Positions 1 to 11,032 of a DNA stretch of 64,000 nucleotides are shown one piece after another. The position numbers and the translations under genes were made by a program. The DNA is from Alentia gelatinosa (Eukaryota > Annelida > Polychaeta > Phyllodocida > Polynoidae): assembly GCA_950022655.1 (NCBI GenBank), contig OX465582.1, positions 94,502,704 through 94,566,703 of the forward strand, given 5' to 3'. The notes beneath the pieces were generated by a model. It was given only the letters and a program-made list of their open reading frames with translations. It made no database searches and was not told the DNA's origin. The stretch's first letter is position 1, and every line of letters starts with the position of its first letter.

Positions 1-196
1 GTGCTTGAAAACCCTTTTCTGTACGTCGCAGAAGGGTTATTGTTTAATAAGTTTAAGTCTGTTGGCTAAGACAGCATTAGCCGTCCAATAAAGTCGTCCA
101 TAAGTGTTGAATAAAGGTGACCCACATCGTCCTTGGGTCTCTATGGCATACAGAAAGGGGTCTTCATGTACGATCCTAGATTATTACACGGGCCCC
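1..196 (+). mobile_element. GGGGCCC-ended MITE, copy cut by window edge
   Basis: This is one copy of a roughly 210-bp element whose best copy is at 28604-28813. It ends in GGGCCCC at 190-196, and about the first 35 bp lie outside the window. Short inverted ends (GGGGCCC, then TCTAGGATCGTACA) define the family. It has no coding capacity; the reading frame across 133-465 is an accident of two such copies. Confidence 0.7.
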
Positions 197-346
197 TGGT
201 CCCAGTCCCTGTCTCCTGTGCCTACCACTACCGAATGAATAAAAGCTGCAATGATCAACACACAACGTTAAAATGCTTGGATACGGCGATCACACAAGTC
301 TTGCGCACCAATGAGCTTCCACTGAGTACAAAGACAGTGCTATTCA

Positions 347-540
347 GGGGCCCGTTTAATAACCTAGGAGGGTATATGTCGACCCTTTTCTGTATGCCAC
401 ATAGACCCAGGGACAATGTCAGTCAACTTTATTCAACACTTATAGACGACCTTATGAACGGCTAATGCTGTCTTAGGAAACGAACTTAATTATTATTAAA
501 CGATAACCCTTGTACGAGGTACATAATAGGGTCTTCATAA
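347..540 (-). mobile_element. GGGGCCC-ended MITE, inverted copy
   Basis: This is the same family as 1-196 in the opposite orientation, starting with GGGGCCC at 347. The distal inverted end (about 35 bp) is missing, and a telomere-like tract begins where it should be. The 150 bp between the two copies (197-346) holds nothing I recognise. Confidence 0.65.
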
Positions 541-606
541 CCCTGACCTAACCCTAACCCTAACACTAGCCCTAGCCCTAGCCCTAATCCTACCCTTAAA
601 CCTAAC
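541..606. repeat. Degenerate interstitial telomere-like (CCCTAA)n tract
   Basis: About ten hexamers of CCCTAA and its variants CCCTAG, CCTAAT and CCTACC run in one phase. This is the C-rich strand of TTAGGG repeats, the ancestral animal telomere motif. The tract abuts a truncated MITE. It is short and degenerate, so it is an internal tract and not a chromosome end. Confidence 0.7.
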
Positions 607-702
607 TGGGCTTATTTTCCTAATCTGCTGGTTATTGGTCTAGACGCTAGCTAGTCAGACCTTTCATTTCATATGAAACTGCCTTATCTATAAGTATCTA
701 AA

Positions 703-796
703 ACAGGTCGACTTCGTGGGTCGAATTCTCCAAAAGGGGTCGAATTCTCCTGACAAAGTTCTACGGGTCGAGTTCGTTTCGGGTCGAATTTTCCAG
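703..796. repeat. Short dispersed repeat GGGTCGAATTCTCC
   Basis: Four to five spaced copies of GGGTCGAATTCTCC and close variants lie within 94 bp. No further structure is seen from here to 1031. Confidence 0.5.
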
Positions 797-1031
797 TAAC
801 CTTCTGTATCAGGTATTCTGGGAGTAATTCCCATCGCATTCTAGAGGTGAAAGACCAAAATTACATCAGCAACATGGATACAGGCGCACCTACCCACAGC
901 TGATAAAATCCTCTGGTCAACCTGTTAGATTGCATACCTACGAATACCATCTATATGAGACACCTTCACATAACTGTAAGATTTATCTGTGTATTCTAAT
1001 AAGCCTTCACATACCCATGGAACGGACTTAC

Positions 1032-1200
1032 TAGACTTGCTCAAGTCTTTGATTATGAACATTCATTAAAAGATTGAACACAAGAATAAAGTTCATTAAA
1101 GTATGTGTCCTTCTCTGACTGGCCCATGAATCAAACATGAATCGCCCCTGTATCCCAACGAGGAGGGTAGCTATAGGATGCAGGGACTGGAGCCAGTCTA
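1032..1200 (+). mobile_element. MITE with TAGACTTGCTCAAGTC ends, short form
   Basis: The left end TAGACTTGCTCAAGTC and the right end GACTGGAGCCAGTCTA form imperfect inverted ends. The flanks CGGACTTAC and CGAACCTAG look like a diverged 9-bp target duplication. This family recurs at 5458-5584, 13633-14085, 43410-43873, 46389-46722 and 52590-53033. The short form keeps both ends and lacks about 280 bp of interior. Confidence 0.8.
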
Positions 1201-1483
1201 CGAACCTAGCAAAAGACACAGATAAACATACTTCGGATGTTTCTTTGTAGTACTAGCTCAAAATTTTGAATATCTACTCTCAAATGTTGTACATGTATAT
1301 ATGTTACATTAAGGGTTATGTCTGTCAGTAGAAAGAGCTCTATGTTGATTGATATTGGACTATGGCCTCACTACAAACAGATGCACTGTCTTATCGATTG
1401 ATCATCTGTAGAAACCATTCTATGAAAATCTTACTTTGATCTAGCCACATAGCTATCCCATGAGGTATTTCATTGTGAATTAA

Positions 1484-1832
1484 AGGCATATCGGACAATT
1501 AGGCTTGAAAATTAAAACCTATTTAATTTTCCTTGAACTTTCACAGAATATAATAGATGTATAGTCACATAATAGTGCTACACATTTAGCTTTTAAAATT
1601 CATAGGTCACCGTGCTTGTTCTTGAAAGAACCGTATTTTTTCAGTACATTTACTAGGTAAATCAAGCAAATAATAATTGGCCTATTTTAAATATTAAGAT
1701 TGTATAAACTGGACAAAACGTTGAATTTATTCATTCAGAATTAGACTGAATCACAAACAACCAATTTTGAATGATAATTGACAATATCTAAAAATCACCA
1801 AGTGTCGCCACCGTAAATTGTAGGATATACCT
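1484..1832 (+). mobile_element. TTAA-flanked MITE (AGGCATATC ends)
   Basis: TTAA occurs on both sides (1480-1483 and 1833-1836). The ends AGGCATATCGGACAATT and its inverted partner GATATACCT mark the element. The right part contains the family signature near AATCACCAGGTGGCGCCAC. TTAA target duplications are typical of piggyBac and Kolobok transposases. Related copies lie at 31059, 45421, 54317, 54803 and 56396. The element sits in the intron of the patatin-like gene. Confidence 0.75.
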
Positions 1833-1999
1833 TTAACAGCATTCCAGTTCATAACCACTTCCCTTGTTCAGCTATCATTTCTCAGGCTAGAACTGTCAAG
1901 GAATATTTAATAAACGTGACCAATTTTCAAACAAAAATACAAAATATACCACAGTCACGTACTATTGACAATGAATTAAATGTAATCGTGAAAACTTAC

Positions 2000-2470
2000 C
2001 TTTAGCGACCCGATGAAAGAATATCCTTTGCTGCCACCTCCGGACATAACAATATTTTCTATATGATCTGAAGATCGATACCAGAACGGATCCAAATCCC
2101 TGTCAGCTTGCGTTGTTCTTTGGCACTCTTTCTGTAGGGTGGGGATCGTTGTAGTAGTACCTCCGACTGTAACACGTACTCCATCTATGTCCCTGAAGTC
2201 ACCATTGACAACTACCCCATTGCCTAATGATCCATGGAGATCTCCATTGCTATGTGGTGTAGTTTTTGTAGCCGTCACATCCCCGTTCATATATTGAACA
2301 CCACTCACGTACGTATTCTGATTATCATCAGTATGTTGTACCAGCTTTCCCTTCTCTTTCCTCGCCATGGCTGCTTTGATTTCCTTATTGTACAACTTCC
2401 ATCGCTTCCTGTGGTAATGTATTCCCTGTGCGAGAAACTCCTCTTTAGTTCCGGATGACTGGTTCCCCAT
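2000..2470 (-). CDS. Patatin-like phospholipase, 5' coding exon (partial gene)
   Basis: This exon encodes about 157 residues and ends in the patatin oxyanion motif: SGGGSKGYSFIGSL fits the family pattern G-G-G-x-K-G. In patatin-like lipid acyl hydrolases this loop precedes the GxSxG nucleophile, which must lie in a later exon beyond the left edge. The frame stops at a strong donor, AAAG then GTAAGT, with the first intron base at 1999 and phase 0. I chose the Met at 2470 because it has A at -3 and G at +4 and starts MGNQSS, a plausible N-myristoylation signal. An in-frame Met at 2578 is possible. The region before the motif is hydrophilic and Thr/Gly/Asp-rich, with no domain I recognise. The exon is complete in frame. 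Confidence is good for the family, lower for the start. Confidence 0.72.
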
Positions 2471-3392
2471 ACTGTACAGCGGTACTGTTCCTCTCCAGGT
2501 GTTTGGCGCTACACTGACTCCTCTCCGTCTCATCCGCAGGTAAATAATACCTCCAGGCGATAAACAGCTGGCTTTCATGCATGCTCCTGGCTAGGCCGTC
2601 CCCTAGTCACCACCGGCCACCTCCACCTCGTTCACACCTTCAGCGCCCGTAGCCACACCAAGCCACAAACTCCAGGCGGTGATGCTGTCACACCTCTCTG
2701 TGTTTTCACAGTCAATCCGATGCCGTTCGCTACCCGTTGATTACCCACTTGTTGCTAGGGCTCTTCACGTGTGGTCCGTTGGTTTTGTCTGTGCACTCAA
2801 CCTGAACGAGCAAAAGCGAAGTCCCATCGTTAAAGCGGGTGTGCACCAGAGCATGACCTGTAGGCCAACGACACACACCTCCCCTCCTCTCTCCCACACT
2901 GTATCTCCAGTGCTCTCGTTTTTTCAATGCCTGTAGTTACCTGGGTTTGACACACTTCCTTGAACTGTCACCACAAAGGCGTTCAAACTCCTCCAAGCAG
3001 TTAATCTGAAGATAACACAACAGAGATAATCCTCTTGTTATCAAATCGATATCCTCATGGATTCACTATTCACATAGCTTTCACACGCATTGCCACCGGA
3101 GGAAAAGCAGCGGTGAGATTTGTGGACTGGAGGTAGCCACCTCCAACGCGAAGCAAAGCAAGGTGAGTTATGACTACTCGACTCCAGGACACAGCACTCG
3201 CTCCAGGAGGGAGTGTGTCTCGCTTGGAGGAATTGGTGGCGGGGGAGGGCCAGAGAGGGGAGTGAGAGGGGATTTGCAAATATTAGTTCACAGTGTGAGT
3301 GTATGTATGCCTCAACACAAGCAATAGACCTAGAGACCACAGTTCATCCAAAGTACATGCTGAATGCTAAAGACTTAGTCAAACCCCAAAGT
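2471..3392 (-). other. GC-richer upstream flank of the patatin-like exon
   Basis: This stretch is richer in G+C than the surroundings and has no frame with family resemblance. It could hold the 5' UTR, an upstream exon or the promoter of the patatin-like gene. I see no TATA box and no confident acceptor. Confidence 0.3.
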
Positions 3393-4810
3393 ACAGTCCA
3401 ACCCCGTCATAGTGGCGTTTCACGATATAGAGTTATATCTCTGAATATAGCAAGTCTCAATGGTCGTATTTGAATTCATATTAAGCCAAATCTGTTATAG
3501 TGAGATGCATTTGGATAACGAAACTTAGGCCTATGTTTACTTCGTTAATTAGACATGATTTGATAAATTAGGGTTTTCATGTGTGTTGAATTTCTGCATT
3601 GGATAACCATTGTGCCATAAAGTGGGGTGAAGCTAAGTTTTTTCGATTTTATTTATTTGGTCTAGCTGAGTTTTCCTTACTTTTTTTTTCTTTATATATA
3701 ATTCATAGTGAGAACGCAAAACATTTATTGTAAGTCATTTTTTTCCTCGTGTCCCGTTATAAAGTTGTCTAGACATAATGTGTAGGTTGCCTGATCATAA
3801 TTATCAGTTTTACTTCTGGTTGTCTGGTCTCAAAGACCACGTTATAAACGAGGTTTTAATTGTGTATTTTTCTTAGTTAACTATCCTGATATAACAGTAT
3901 TTAGGTAAGTTATCCAGTCCTAAGGACCACAGTATATAGATGTGTTTTACCATAGGTTAATCAAACCTAGGGGTCACATTATATGGGTCATGCTATTATG
4001 GCAATTACCTGTAGACTATTCATTCCTAAGAGGGTAGGTTAAAACTGTGTTTTACCATAGGTTATTCAGTCATAAGTATCACATTATAGTTGTGGTTTGC
4101 CATACAGAAATCAGTACTCAGAATCACGTTCTAACAATGTTTTAGTACTAATCATCCAATTCTAAGGATCTATTTATCATAAGTTTCACTGTAAGCTGCG
4201 TGGGGAATATTTCCATTTGCAGATGGGCTAAATTTCCCCCCTATCTGTGTGAATGTCTCTTCCCAAAAACATTTTTAATTTCTTAGGACCTTTATTTTTT
4301 AAATCTAATCTATCAAGAATCAAGGTATGACAATGTTGTACCGTGGGCTATCCAGATCATATTAGAATCGGGGTATGTTATAATTTATTCTGTCCAAGAT
4401 CCACTATATAATGATGGAGATGAGTTCATAGATGGAATTCTGTAAAAATCTAGAGGAGACTATAACAGTCAAGATGGTGCAATATCAGAATTAAGAAGTA
4501 AACAAGGGTGGTAATCATGGTATGAGGTAGGAGAGGATTTCTTTGATAATCGAGGTGTACGAAGCGATAGACATACTCTAATGCGAATAGGGAATAGTTA
4601 ATAATAAAAAAGAAATGGGAGCAAAAAATACACATAGAAGTCTACATCACAAAAATTGTCAATTGGAAAATAATGATTGCTAGTGAGAAATAACTTGAAT
4701 TTGTACTTTAAAGATAAATAAAAGTGTTGCTCAACCAATTAAAAAAAACCTCCACCATATAACGGCGTTTTAGTGTAGAGTACCAGGTCCTAAGGACCAT
4801 GTTATAGCAT
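3393..4810 (+). mobile_element. Pogo/Tigger-like end with degenerate internal repeats
   Basis: It opens with ACAGTCCAACCCCGTCATAG, which resembles pogo/Tigger-type inverted ends (CAGT...AACC...CGTTATA). From about 3770 to 4180, and again near 4330 and 4770, a degenerate unit of some 60-70 bp recurs around CCTAAGGACCACGTTATA. No transposase frame remains. The outer boundary is uncertain. Confidence 0.4.
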
Positions 4811-5457
4811 CTCTATTTGATCAGTGTTCTCATATCCTCACGTGGGCTGTCCAGTGACTTCAGTACAGTGATTATCTCTAGTCTCCTCACCTACATACCT
4901 GACCCTTATCACTCACACATCCGTGTATGAGTCGACAGCCTACCATGAGGTAATACCAGCCTGATAATGCACACTTAACAACCTCATTTCAGCAACCTAT
5001 AATCCAACAAAAACCAGTTTGTAACCCCGGTTCAAGCCTTATCATGACCTTTTGACCGTCTGACACCTATTTACATAACACTACCGTCTGTCTCCACTAG
5101 GTATCCATGTTATTATTACAATTTTAGTCTAATCTGTAGCACCCAACCCACCTTGGTATTTAAGTAAATGGCCACTTATGTGTCGAACTCAGGTAATGTC
5201 TTGCCACAGGCCTGGCAAATTGGTCTCATTCATTTTCTGAAGTGGGGTTTAGACTCTGGATGTTTACTGGAAAATGCGGTCATTTTCCATTGCAAGACTT
5301 TTTTTATTCAGACAAAATTACACCAATGAATGTGACCGAGGCTTGATCATACCACCTTGATACACTATCAGGTGTATCCATACACAGGACCCATCATTCA
5401 ATAGAATGTGGTTGGGTATTGCACTCAGTCTACTGTCCCTGACTACAGGTCATGCAG
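4811..5457. other. No recognised feature
   Basis: AT-rich unique-looking sequence with no coding potential or internal repeat that I can support. Confidence 0.5.
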
Positions 5458-5584
5458 TAGACTTGCTCAAGTCTTTGATTATGCACATTCATGATTAAAC
5501 AAAATTACGATAAAGTATAGTGTGACTGGTCCAGGAGAGAAGGGGCTTGATAGGTGGAGGGATAAAGGGACTGGGGCCAGTCTA
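5458..5584 (+). mobile_element. MITE with TAGACTTGCTCAAGTC ends, short form
   Basis: Both ends are present. The flanks GTCATGCAG and GTCGTGCAG match at 8 of 9 positions, supporting a 9-bp target-site duplication for this family. Confidence 0.8.
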
Positions 5585-5629
5585 GTCGTGCAGTAAAGCA
5601 CACATGTAAGAAATGGTTTATTGTAGGCT

Positions 5630-6090
5630 TTGTATTTTTAGAGCGTGCTCGCATGCTCTATACGGTGCCTGAAGGTTAGAGTGGTCACATATAGACGTCC
5701 AGCTTGCTGTGAAAAAAACCCCATCCCTTCACTATCTGGATGCTGTTCACTCTGATATTGTGAAAGGAGCAGAAGTCCAGTGTCTCAGGGTCTTAGAGAC
5801 GTGCCCAGCTGACCATGACCAATCACTGAAACACTGTAAGACAGGGCTGTAAGACTAAGTGGTGTTTGATATGTTTGGATCCTAAACTCAGGCAGTTTCA
5901 GGAGTGGCAAGTTGACTGAGTGAAAGTGGGTTACAGAAAACGATCAATAGACTAGATGTAAACCAAATCTTTTAACTGTCATATGTTTATGATTGCACGC
6001 TTATTCGTCAATGATGAACACACCATTTTCCCCAAGTCTCAGGAAGTAAGTGTTAAAACTACCGACCGGTAGAGTATTTTCTTGATGTAT
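5630..6090 (+). repeat. Dispersed repeat starting GAGCGTGCTCGCATG, copy 1
   Basis: About 450 bp align along their length with 21790-22197, sharing CACTATCTGGATGCTGTTC, CTCAGGCAGTT and GCACGCTTATTCGTCAATGA. A truncated copy covers 20918-21072. No inverted ends are found, so the mobilisation mechanism is unknown. Confidence 0.6.
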
Positions 6091-6106
6091 TCTGAATTTT
6101 CAATAC

Positions 6107-8277
6107 AGGTGTTGCCGTTCAGCGCCGCCTAACGGCCCACTGTCTAGTAACGCGGCCGCTCGGACAAACACGGCCGAGTCCGGCAGCATGTATATAGAGA
6201 CACACAGCAATCACACCTAAAGTGTGAACGGTGGGTGTGATTACAGGAGTGTTGTTTTTTCATAGATTAAATTGCTGGAACAAACTAGGATATTGTATTA
6301 ACGAGTCTGGGTTGTCTAAACTTTATGGTTGATAATCATCTTGGTTTTAACTTGGAGAAAGATAAGCATATTATAGCTATACTTGCCAATGTATTATTGT
6401 GTATACAGTTTGGGTATACCTGTGTTATCTAAGCTATATCTAAAGTATTATTGAGTTGATATGCATGTATGATACATCAAATTGGAGCTTGAATACCATA
6501 GAATAAGATGAAATCATTATCATTTTTCTGAGAATGAGATACATGGATATTATGAACGTATTACGCTCATTTACTGATAGATCCAATGCTTAAGTATACG
6601 TTGCCATGGACTAGTTTGGCTACAGGCATTGCGTAACCAATCAGATAAGGTGCGACACCGCCCTGTGGAAAAAGGCCTATTAGGCCACAACATATAGGGT
6701 CTAAGTCTCACCTAGCAATATCTGGCTCAAGTTGACCTAACATAGCCCCCCGCCTGGCAGTCACACATGGACGGTTTTGTGTTGAAGATCAGCCACCGAG
6801 TCAACAATAGCATTAGTCGACCCCACATTCCGGTCCTGACTTAACTCCATTACGCCGTATATACTTAAATCCGAATCGGGGTCCTGTTGAATAAAACTGC
6901 CGACAAAAGTACAGAGATTAAGGAGACCTTGTACGAGGTATCGCTTAATAATATTCAAGCTCGACCACTAAGACCGTCCTAGCTAATGGAGGGTCATTTA
7001 ATAGTGTTGAGTAAAGTTGATCCACATTGTCCCTGGGTCTTGTTGGCGTACAGAGAAGGGTCTTCATGTACGACCCTAGATTACTAAACAGGCCCCAGTA
7101 TTCATGGCTCAATGCCAGTTGGCATTCGTGTCTTTGAAAATGCAGTAGATCTCACAGTGGGGTGCTGCTGTTGTCCGATGATTCGCATGACTGGGTGGCT
7201 CTGTGTATCTTCATATGACCCAGGGCGTACCACAGGGCATTACCTGTAATGAAAATTATAATTTTATAGAAATTAACATTTTACCATACAAATACTCACT
7301 GCCGGTAAATCAAATGAAGTCAATGACGTATCACAATTAATAAAGTTCATGATTTTACATATTTAATAGTTGGGTATACATTAGTGTTTCTCTTGGGTAT
7401 CGGTAGTCATCTATTCATACAACTCAAAGACACGTCATTCGATAACAGAGCTCTAATATTGAGTTTGCAACCCAACATAGTACATACTGCATAATAGTTA
7501 TCGGTTTGTATTAATTAACTATAAATTAGGCCGACTACAGTTAAATAATCTAATTCGGTAATTTAGAATGGGAATGTCATAATTATTTGAAAATGAACTT
7601 AAAATTGTATAGAGTATATGAATACGTAATTTCAATATTCACAATGATCATTATTATTGGGCCTGGCCCCACTGAAGCGAAGAATTCATAGCAACAGGCC
7701 TTTTTTCCACAGGCCTGTGTCATACCTTATCTGCTTAGTTACGCCATACCAGAAGCCAAACATAAGCTTGGCAACGTAGTCTTTATCATTTGATCACCGA
7801 GTGTATGAGCGTAATACGTTCATAATACCTATCTACATTATTTCCAGAGAAATAAAAACGATTGGATCGTATTCTATGGTATTCCAGCTCCGATTTGATG
7901 TGTCATATATGCATATCACCTCAATAATTCTTTAGATATAGTTTAGATAACACAGGGAGACCAAAACTGGATACACATTAATACATTAGCAGGCATATAT
8001 ATATATAATATGCTTATATTTTCCAAGTTAAAACCAAAACAATTATCAACTATAAAGTTTAGACAACCCAGGCTAGTTAGTACAATACCCTAGTATGTTC
8101 CAGCAATTCAATCTGTCAAAAAATAACACTCCTGCAATCACACCCACCGTTCACACTCTAGGTGTGATTGCTGGGTGTCTCTATACACATATGGCAGGAC
8201 CAAGCCGTGTTTGTCCGAGCGACGGCCTAACTAACCATTGCATCGTTGGTGGCAGGTGGCGTTGAACAGCAACACCT
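6107..8277. mobile_element. 2.2-kb foldback element with ~580-bp inverted arms
   Basis: The arms 6107-6683 and 7696-8277 are reverse complements throughout, with scattered substitutions and small indels. The tips are AGGTGTTGCCGTTCA and the partner TGAACAGCAACACCT. Both arms contain the block TCACACCTAAAGTGTGAACG and GTTATCTAAACTATATC. The 1-kb middle carries a nested GGGGCCC-type MITE (about 6888-7094). No transposase frame survives. A tip-proximal fragment of the family lies at 24225-24275. Confidence 0.8.
6888..7094 (+). mobile_element. GGGGCCC-ended MITE nested in the foldback loop
   Basis: Its interior matches 28604-28813 (GTACGAGGTATCGCTTAATA, then GTCTTCATGTACGACCCTAG) and it ends in GGCCCC at 7094. 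It lies between the two foldback arms, so it either inserted there or was carried along. Confidence 0.6.
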
Positions 8278-8499
8278 ATATTAAATTAAGAGTCATAGAC
8301 GATTAGTTAGGGTCATAAAAACGGCACCGCCTGTTGCATCGCATTTAATCACACCAGTGGGGCCGGGCTTGCGCGCCTGTGCGATTGTGCGCGATGCGAC
8401 GGATCCGTCGCATCCCACATCTTGAAATGTTCATGATTGGAGTGAAGTGCTTCCTATTGTATTTGTCTATAATCCCCCTATCCTCGAGAAATCCAAGCA

Positions 8500-8900
8500 G
8501 TACCTACCACTGTAGTCCTGAGCGTTTAATATGGGACAAAAAACTTGTTTTTTCTAACTTGAAAAAGGCAAATTGCTGTTATGTCGTAAATAATGGGACG
8601 ATTTTTATAAACAAAACATTGTTAGAAAGCTAAGACTTGACCCTATCTACTGCTGTATCTTATATACCTGTGTTATGGCTAAGATTTCCTGTCGTAAATT
8701 GCTAGGTAAAAAAACTAAAACATGTTACCTTCCTGTCTTCACAGTGATTTAATGAAAAATCTATAGAAATAAACACCTTATCTTAGCTATTTCAAGAGAA
8801 TTAAAATGATATTTATATTGCCAGGCTGTGATAGATATTTCCTGAGATACATGAGCATTATGACAGATGCCAAACACTCCAAACGTGCCCTAAAACGTGA
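8500..8900 (+). repeat. Copy of one arm of the 18.5-kb foldback family
   Basis: This aligns with 18520-18905, with shared blocks CCTGAGCGTnTnnTATGGGA, GTTAGAAAGCTA, AAAACATGTTA and GTGATAGATATTTCCTGAGA. Only one arm is present. The palindromic GC stretch at 8340-8405 just upstream may be part of the same insertion. Confidence 0.6.
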
Positions 8901-9666
8901 TTTTCTGATATTATTGCATTTTTATCATATGGCATAGGTAGAAACGGCCAATAATTACCTCTAAATAATATTTAATCAATAAGATAACCTACTGGTTGTA
9001 TTCTGTAGGGGTTCATCTACAAATCACTCTTCATTTGAAGTATCTATGCCAAATATTAACTGACATAGGACTGAAGCAATATCAAGTATTTCTTGTTTAC
9101 TTATAATGTCAGTGATTCAAGCAGAAATATGACCTTAGGCCAAAGTTCTTTGATAAAATGACAGGTGGCACCACAATTTGAGAATCTTAGGACTGTAAAG
9201 TTCTGTTATGTATTCTTCATTAAGTTCTCTTGATTTCTTTCTACTTAGTTTTCGAAAATATTATCTTTTACAAATGCTGCATTTGATTGAACTAGATATT
9301 GTGATTTTTACCCATATTAAACGCTCACGACTATAGTTCATGTTGTATACTGAAGTCAACAACTACCAGACATGCCAGCATCCAGTCAGGTGTCAGGTCT
9401 CAGGAGGTGTGGAATCAAAGCAAGCTGTGAAAACGCAAGGCTGTGACTGGGAACGCAGGGATGTCAGTTGCGATCAGAAAACATAACTGGAAATATTTTT
9501 CATGTATGAGAGAGGCTCATATAATATCATATTTGTTTTACACATGAACAAATAATTTTAGATACAGAAAATAATCTCACTGTATGCTGTTGGCAGAATT
9601 CTTTTTACATAGATGGTGCAATACATATTGCGAGGAATCCATCGCATCAATGGGGCACACGCTGTA
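8901..9666. other. No recognised feature
   Basis: AT-rich sequence with no supportable gene, palindrome or repeat. Confidence 0.5.
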
Positions 9667-9667
9667 T

Positions 9668-10020
9668 TTTATTACCCACCTAGTACGGAGTCTCCATGCT
9701 AAGCTTATGGAGCTTACAGATCGCTACTGAGTAGAATACGGACCCCCAGAATCTCCTAGGAGAATACAGCTTTTTCGGCTACCTGACGGGCGTTATAGGA
9801 ACTAATTCATACAAACAAAGCACGGCGCTAGGGTCGAATTTCTAATTATACACAAGATTTTTCCCTAATAATTACTCGAAAGGCGAATAATAAATACAAC
9901 ATTACCATGATTTCGATCCGTGTGGCCGTATTCTCCTTGTATTTGACACTACGTAATACTCGTCAACTAAGCGGAGAATACAGCCGCTCAGATCGAAATC
10001 ATGGTAATATTGTGTATTTT
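9668..10020 (+). mobile_element. Palindromic modular element, TTTATTACCCACC subfamily, copy 1
   Basis: The core starts TTTATTACCCACC and ends GGCGAATAATAAATAC. It is followed by a hairpin whose arms begin ATTACCATGATTTCGATC (9902) and end GATCGAAATCATGGTAAT. The element terminates with ATTGTGTATTTT. A second copy lies at 15549-15838. The short frame across the hairpin is an artefact of the palindrome. Confidence 0.7.
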
Positions 10021-10061
10021 CCAGTGATTGAGAACGATGTATCCATCGCAAAAGGAGTGAA

Positions 10062-10279
10062 GCCGGAGACACACCAACCGAGAAATGCCAGCGATCTCTG
10101 AAATCGCCAACACTAAATGGCAAGTATGTAAAATATCATTTCATAATAATATCTCCCACCAATAAGTTAGCGTCCTAGAAGCAATAATAAGGTGAACTGT
10201 GAAATGAAAGCTCACATACACGCCGTTTTATCTTGGCGATTCCGGAAATTGGTGCGTTTCCCGCTTGGTGTGTCTCCGG
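10062..10279 (+). mobile_element. MITE with CCGGAGACACACCAA ends, copy 1
   Basis: The inverted ends CCGGAGACACACCAACCG and CGCTTGGTGTGTCTCCGG enclose about 218 bp, with further inverted pairing inward (ATCGCCAACA with TCTTGGCGAT). Another intact copy is at 28998-29215, and a split copy abuts it at 10287-12887. Confidence 0.8.
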
Positions 10280-10819
10280 TATTATACCGTGGAAACACCA
10301 AGCGAGAAACGCAGCGATTTCCGGATTCGCCAACAAAAAATGGCGTATTTGTGAGCTATTAATTCATATTTCTTTGAAAAAACGTGGCGTCGGTGGAGGC
10401 GACTACTGAGCGAGTGATCTGTGTGTATGTACGGCCGGCGTTTCGCGGGTCCGGTGCGCGTCACTGTCACTTGAAACCTTTGTTCTAATAGGTTTAAACC
10501 CATTTTTAACCCTTGACCTCAACCCTAACTGGTCAGTCACCTCCCTGCTTTGGCGGGAGTCGTGCTGTGACCAATCGGGATCGATTTTACATTGATTTGT
10601 TGGGAGAAACATGTCACTTGGGGTGTGCAGGTGCCAGTGGGTATTGCTGCTGCCTCCTAGTGAGTGTTTCTGGGTCTGGGACCCTGTCTCCCTACACTTG
10701 CTTAGTAGCAGTGCGTTTCTTGTGGTCAGGTGGGGGTGGTTTCATACTTGGTTGAGATTTATTGTTTATTATATCTTAACCAACGTTCCCGTCATTCTGA
10801 GGGGACGTTATACTCAGTA

Positions 10820-10843
10820 GTTTCGATAGGGATATCTCTTCAG
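10820..10843 (-). ncRNA. Hammerhead-ribozyme-like core in the Penelope-like 3' region
   Basis: Read on the minus strand, CTGAAGA is followed at once by a 4-bp stem with a 4-base loop (GATA, TCCC, TATC), then GAAAC. This equals the hammerhead core CUGANGA, stem II with a G-C closing pair, then GAAA. A 3-bp stem III (ACU/AGU) can follow, ending in the required U then A. I cannot find a convincing stem I, so it may be a decayed ribozyme. Penelope-like elements are known to carry hammerhead motifs in their terminal repeats. Confidence 0.4.
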
Positions 10844-11032
10844 GCCTGTTTTGCCGAGGCTTTCTAGTGTATATTAGGGCGTTGTTTTTTTGCCGTAATA
10901 TGTGGTGGCGCTTTACTGCAGATCACTCACAGATGTAGTGGACAGGGCCCTCGTGGGAATATTATGGTTCAAATTCTCTCGTCAGCTTTCGCTGTTAGAA
11001 AAAATTTTTGACGTGGCATTGTTTCTCGGGTC

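Noticed and set aside
133..465. 110-codon frame at the left edge
   Set aside because: Spans two inverted copies of the same MITE; begins and ends in repeat sequence.
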